DNA from: Chryseobacterium gleum
GTDB taxonomy: Bacteria > Bacteroidota > Bacteroidia > Flavobacteriales_D > Crocinitomicaceae
NCBI GenBank assembly: GCA_943326315.2
Contig: CALPSU020000069.1
Span: forward strand, 1 to 9,919
DNA: 9,919 bases
Reading direction: 5' to 3'
The notes under the pieces were generated by a model. The model was not told where the DNA came from and did not search any database. It saw only the letters and a list, made by a program, of their open reading frames with translations. Below, in pieces: positions 6,390 to 9,919 of the stretch; position 1 is the stretch's first letter; each line of letters opens with the position of its first letter. The translations under genes and the position numbers were made by a program.

Positions 6390-6812
6390 ATGAGAATTAC
6401 TGCATTACTATGTTTGCTATTTTTAGCAACAGCTTGTTCACCAGAACCAAAGAAAGAAACACCTAAAAAAGTTGAAGTTGAAAGTTTAATTGAATATAAA
6501 GATGGTATTTATACTGAATTTTATCCTGGAAGAGAAAAAGTTAAAATTAGAGGAGCGCAAGACAGTAAAAAAGTGAGAGATGGAAAATGGGTTTTACTTT
6601 CTCCAACTGGTAAAGAAATGTCTGTTACATTTTTCGATAAAGGATTAAGAGAAGGACATACAATTGTAAAACATTCAAATGGAACTATTAATTATGTTGG
6701 AGAATACTTACATAATGAACAAATTGGGATATGGGAATTTTACGATGAGAAAGGCAAATTAATAAAAGAAGAAGATTATAGTCAAACTCCTATGAAAATA
6801 ACAAATTTCTAA
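6390..6812 (+). CDS. YwqK/MORN-type repeat lipoprotein of unknown function
   Basis: This small 140-residue protein has a short basic N terminus, a hydrophobic stretch (about 3-15) and a lipobox-like ATAC with Cys16, so it is probably a lipoprotein. The mature part begins with a charged Pro/Lys/Glu linker (17-32). The rest holds three or four repeats of the YwqK/MORN-variant type, with Y/F-x-x-G and GxW/GxH cores: VRDGKWVLLSPTGKEM, LREGHTIVKHSNGTINY, and NEQIGIWEFYDEKGKLIKEEDY. Databases often label such proteins 'YwqK family antitoxin', but that name reflects a loose family link. No toxin gene is beside it here, and I would not infer an antitoxin role. It lies 5 nt after the polyprenyl synthase and 8 nt before dnaG, so it is cotranscribed with them. 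The mature protein's location (periplasmic or surface) is inferred. Confidence 0.8.
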   Translation: MRITALLCLLFLATACSPEPKKETPKKVEVESLIEYKDGIYTEFYPGREKVKIRGAQDSKKVRDGKWVLLSPTGKEMSVTFFDKGLREGHTIVKHSNGTINYVGEYLHNEQIGIWEFYDEKGKLIKEEDYSQTPMKITNF

Positions 6813-6820
6813 ATTTATTA

Positions 6821-8806
6821 ATGGCAAAAATTCCTCCACATATAATAGATGAAATAATGCAAACTTCTCGTATAGAAGAAGTTATAGGGGAATTTGTAAA
6901 TTTAAAAAGAGCCGGATCAAATTTAAAAGGATTAAGTCCTTTTACGGACGAAAAATCTCCTTCGTTTGTAGTTTCACCTGCCAAGCAAATATTTAAATGT
7001 TTTTCAACTGGAAAAGGAGGTTCTGTAGTTACTTTCTTGATGGAAAAAGAACATTTTTCATATCCCGAGGCATTAAAATGGTTAGCCGATAAATACTCAA
7101 TCCAACTTCCTGAAGATGTTCCTGCTACAGCAGCAGAATTAGCAGCAATAACTGAAAGAGAAAGCCTCCATATAATTAATGAATTTGCGAAGGAATATTT
7201 CATGAATTCGATGCATGAATCAGAAGAAGGAAAAGCAGTTGGACTTTCCTATTTTGAGGAGCGTGGATTTAGAATGGATATTGTTAAAAAATTCCAATTA
7301 GGATACTGTGTAAATAAAAGTGATGATTTCACGAAAGCTGCTTTAGCAAAAGGATACAAATTAGAATATCTAGAAAAAGTTGGTTTAGTTAAATCGAAAG
7401 ATGATCGACAATTTGATTTTTTTAGAGGAAGAGTAATGTTTCCAATTCACAGTGTTTCTGGTAGAACGCTCGGTTTTGGAGGAAGAACATTAATTACAGA
7501 TAAAAAAATTGCAAAATATTTCAATTCTCCCGAAAGTATTATTTATAACAAAAGTGAAATTCTTTACGGACTTCATTTTGCAAAAGGAGATATAGTAAAA
7601 TACGATAATTGTTTTTTATGTGAAGGATATACAGACGTAATAAGTATGTATCAAGCTGGGATACAAAATGTTGTATCTTCATCTGGAACTTCACTTACCA
7701 AAGACCAAATAAAATTAATTCGTCGATATACTCAAACTATTACGATACTCTATGATGGTGATGCTCCAGGAATAAAGGCATCATTTAGAGGAATAGATTT
7801 AATTTTAGAAGAAGGATTAAATGTAAAAGTTGTATTATTCCCTGAAGGAGAGGATCCTGATTCCTATTCAAAAAGTGTTAGTTCTTCTGAATTAGAAAAC
7901 TATATAAAAGAGCACACACAAGATTTTATCTCTTTCAAAACGGATATCTTATTGAAAGATAGTCAAAATGATCCGATAAAAAAAGCAGAATTAATTCGGG
8001 ATATGATTCATTCAGTTGCTTTAATACCAGATCAAATTACTCGTTCTGTTTATTCTAAAGAAGTAGCAATTCGCTTCGACATGAGTGAACAAATCGTTAC
8101 AAATGAATTGAATAAACTTCGAAAAGGAATTATTTCTAAACAAGTTTCTGAACCAGAAATAAGAGATATTCCAATCGAATTTGAACCTGTAAATCATGCT
8201 ACTCAAAGTCAGAAACCAGAACAAATCACAGACGATCATAATGAACGTGATTTAATGCGGAAAATGATAAAATATGGCCGATTTGCTATTGAAACAGACC
8301 ACATTAACGAAGAAGGTGAAAAACAAAAAATCGAAACAAGTGTAGTAGAATTAATTTGTCATGAATTAGATAAAGATGAATTAGTTTTTACAAACCCATT
8401 GTATAATCGATTACATAAAATCATGGTAGATGGTTTAACCGAAAATACCTTATACAAATCCAGTTTTTTCTTACGACACGAAGACCAAGAAATCGTGAAA
8501 TTTGTAAGTGAAATAGAACATGAGGAACATGAAATAAGTCCGCAATGGCTTACTAAATATAAAATAGAAACGAATACTGAGTTTGATAAATTACCACAAG
8601 CAATTATTGGTTCTATCTATTCCTTTAAATTGGCAAAAATCAGACAACGAATTCAGGACATTGTAAAAGAACTTGAAAAATATGATCAAAATATTGAAGA
8701 TCAAGATACAGATGAACAAAATTTAATTAACTTATTATCTGAACAAATGGCACTGTCAAAAGTTGATAGAATGCTTTCAGAAAAATTAGGAATCATAATA
8801 CGCTAA
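6821..8806 (+). CDS. dnaG: DNA primase with degenerate zinc-binding site
   Basis: DnaG synthesises RNA primers for lagging-strand replication, recruited by the DnaB helicase. The 661 residues are in the normal range (E. coli 581). The order is an N-terminal CHC2 zinc-ribbon fold (1-95), the catalytic core with RNAP basic patch, TOPRIM (about 262-345) with EGYTDV (E268), DGDAPG (D312, D314) and EDPD (344-347), a linker of about 430-475, and a helical C-terminal helicase-interaction region (about 475-661). Catalytic metal ligands are intact. The zinc ligands are not: the usual C-x2-H and C-x2-C positions read S39, T42, C60 and T63, although the surrounding PSFVVSP and CFSTGKGG fold motifs remain. 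From memory other flavobacterial primases look similar, so this is probably lineage-specific and not damage. The start at ATG 6821 aligns with the family N terminus. It is cotranscribed with flanking genes. Confidence 0.96.
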   Translation: MAKIPPHIIDEIMQTSRIEEVIGEFVNLKRAGSNLKGLSPFTDEKSPSFVVSPAKQIFKCFSTGKGGSVVTFLMEKEHFSYPEALKWLADKYSIQLPEDVPATAAELAAITERESLHIINEFAKEYFMNSMHESEEGKAVGLSYFEERGFRMDIVKKFQLGYCVNKSDDFTKAALAKGYKLEYLEKVGLVKSKDDRQFDFFRGRVMFPIHSVSGRTLGFGGRTLITDKKIAKYFNSPESIIYNKSEILYGLHFAKGDIVKYDNCFLCEGYTDVISMYQAGIQNVVSSSGTSLTKDQIKLIRRYTQTITILYDGDAPGIKASFRGIDLILEEGLNVKVVLFPEGEDPDSYSKSVSSSELENYIKEHTQDFISFKTDILLKDSQNDPIKKAELIRDMIHSVALIPDQITRSVYSKEVAIRFDMSEQIVTNELNKLRKGIISKQVSEPEIRDIPIEFEPVNHATQSQKPEQITDDHNERDLMRKMIKYGRFAIETDHINEEGEKQKIETSVVELICHELDKDELVFTNPLYNRLHKIMVDGLTENTLYKSSFFLRHEDQEIVKFVSEIEHEEHEISPQWLTKYKIETNTEFDKLPQAIIGSIYSFKLAKIRQRIQDIVKELEKYDQNIEDQDTDEQNLINLLSEQMALSKVDRMLSEKLGIIIR

Positions 8807-8807
8807 T

Positions 8808-9911
8808 ATGTTTACTGCTACATTATTCAAACTAGGGCCTTATAACGTTTGTTTATTTAACCTTTTTTTCTTATCCATAATTATTTTTGGAGCTTCTTTA
8901 TTGAGAAGATTTATACATAGACTTTTGAAAAGAATGTTAAGTCAGGCAAACATTCGAGTTGATGCTCAGAAAGTTACTTGGCTTCGACTATTAAGTCAAG
9001 GTGTTTATGCTTTAGCAACTTATATTGCAGTTTTAAGTTTCAATATCAATAACGAGAATGTATCCTTTGGTGAATTTATCAATTATAAGTTCATAGAGTC
9101 TAAAAAATTTACGTTCAGTTTCTATCACATTTTAATCATTATTGCAATTTATTTTGCGTCTAGAATGCTTGTAAATTTCACTAAACTTTACATTTCAAAA
9201 CGCTTCAAAGAAAATAATGAAATAAATCAAGGATCGGAATATGTTTACCACCAAATGGCTAAATATGTTATTTATATCTTTTCTTTTTTCATTTGTCTAA
9301 AAGCGTTAGAAATTGAGATTGCAATTCTATTAACTGGATCAGCAGCTTTATTAGTTGGAGTTGGGTTAGGACTTCAAGACGTTTTTAAAGACATGTTTTC
9401 AGGAATAATTTTATTGTTTGAAGGAAATGTAAAAGTTGGGGATATTATTGAGATGAGTAATTCAGGAACGACTGAGCCAATCGTTGCAAAAATTTTAAGG
9501 ATTAGTGTTAGAACTACGCAAATAGAAACTAGAGAGGGAAATGTATTAATTATACCAAATAATAAATTAACACAAGAACACGTAGAAAACTGGTCTCATG
9601 GATCAGAATTATCTCGTTTTAAAATAAATGTTCATGTTGCTTATGGCTCAAACTCAGAGCTAGTGGGAAGATTACTAAAACAAGCAGCATTAAGTCACCC
9701 AAAAGTTAAAAAGTCACAACCGGTTATTGTACGATTAGCAAATTTTGGAGAAAATGCATTAGAAATGGAATTGCTTTTTTGGGCAGATCAAAGTTGGGAC
9801 ATAAATAACTTTAAATCAGATATTCGATTAGAAATTGATCGATTATTTAGAGAATATGCTATTATTGTACCTTTTCCTCAACGAGAAATAAATATTATTG
9901 GAAAGGAATGA
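8808..9911 (+). CDS. MscS-family mechanosensitive ion channel
   Basis: This inner-membrane channel would open under membrane tension and release solutes on hypo-osmotic shock. Its 367 residues are longer than E. coli MscS (286), with extra N-terminal membrane segments. I see helices at about 12-33, 60-80, 100-125 and 148-170, then the pore helix at about 171-205 (LLTGSAALLVGVGLGLQDVF) rich in Gly and Ala as in MscS TM3. The cytoplasmic beta domain follows with LLFEGNVKVGDIIE (V210-G-D), VRTTQIETREGNVLIIPNN (the family's R-T-...-G-...-IPN signature) and a C-terminal PFPQREI, the standard end of the alpha/beta domain. The ATG is 1 nt after the dnaG stop, so the two are translationally close. 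Overall family assignment is firm, while gating properties and ion preference cannot be read. Confidence 0.94.
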   Translation: MFTATLFKLGPYNVCLFNLFFLSIIIFGASLLRRFIHRLLKRMLSQANIRVDAQKVTWLRLLSQGVYALATYIAVLSFNINNENVSFGEFINYKFIESKKFTFSFYHILIIIAIYFASRMLVNFTKLYISKRFKENNEINQGSEYVYHQMAKYVIYIFSFFICLKALEIEIAILLTGSAALLVGVGLGLQDVFKDMFSGIILLFEGNVKVGDIIEMSNSGTTEPIVAKILRISVRTTQIETREGNVLIIPNNKLTQEHVENWSHGSELSRFKINVHVAYGSNSELVGRLLKQAALSHPKVKKSQPVIVRLANFGENALEMELLFWADQSWDINNFKSDIRLEIDRLFREYAIIVPFPQREINIIGKE

Positions 9912-9919
9912 TCGAAAGA
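9908..9919 (+). CDS. Possible start of next gene, cut by window end
   Basis: ATG at 9908 overlaps the mscS stop in an ATGA arrangement and stays open for the four codons visible (Met-Ile-Glu-Arg). GGAAAGGA just upstream (9900-9907) is purine-rich. The tight overlap is typical of the next gene in an operon, continuing the compact run from 5413, but four codons cannot identify it. Confidence 0.35.

Noticed and set aside
6390..6812. Toxin-antitoxin system suggested by the YwqK family name
   Set aside because: No toxin-like gene is adjacent, the protein has a lipoprotein signal, and the neighbours are housekeeping genes. The antitoxin label is a database convention.
6790..7203. Long minus-strand frame opposite dnaG (137 codons)
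   Set aside because: It is the complement of well-supported dnaG coding sequence and has no recognisable domain. Other antisense frames in aroA and rlmN were dismissed for the same reason.

Overview
The window is a low-GC stretch of a bacterial chromosome that looks like Bacteroidota, most likely a member of class Flavobacteriia. The reasons are strong A/T preference at third codon positions, few Shine-Dalgarno sequences, perfect copies of the Bacteroidota -7 promoter element TAnnTTTG ahead of several genes, and the family make-up: a DAHP synthase with a C-terminal chorismate mutase, a CbpA/CbpM co-chaperone pair, and a DnaG with an eroded zinc site. No phage, insertion sequence, CRISPR array, tRNA or rRNA is seen. 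Most genes are core housekeeping genes.

Layout. Bases 1-282 hold the C-terminal end of a membrane acyltransferase (family 3). Bases 283-530 hold a regulatory leader: a TAnnTTTG promoter, a 16-codon leader peptide MTIKNTRFFWWWNNLN, and a perfect 14-bp hairpin with a U-tract (478-511) just before the next gene. This is the architecture of a ribosome-mediated transcription attenuator sensing charged Phe- and Trp-tRNA. It precedes a tight two-gene aromatic operon (531-2868): DAHP synthase/chorismate mutase, then aroA (EPSP synthase), separated by 1 nt. The attenuator would let aromatic amino-acid supply set expression of the entry step and two later steps of the pathway.

Convergent to it, on the minus strand (2883-4054), is a cbpA-cbpM pair: a zinc-finger-less J-domain co-chaperone and its small modulator. 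The 229-bp region between cbpA and the divergent rlmN contains a perfect 15-bp inverted repeat of unknown role and the rlmN promoter. rlmN (4284-5363) encodes the radical-SAM rRNA/tRNA adenine-C2 methyltransferase.

From 5398 a second promoter, which would give an almost leaderless transcript, drives a compact plus-strand run with gaps of 1-8 nt: a long-chain polyprenyl diphosphate synthase (quinone side chain), a small YwqK/MORN-type lipoprotein, DNA primase dnaG, and an MscS-family mechanosensitive channel. A start codon at 9908 overlaps the channel stop and may open a further gene beyond the window.

The item most worth a second look is the Phe/Trp leader-peptide attenuator at 391-511. It is too short for routine gene finding and controls the shared shikimate entry rather than a trp operon.
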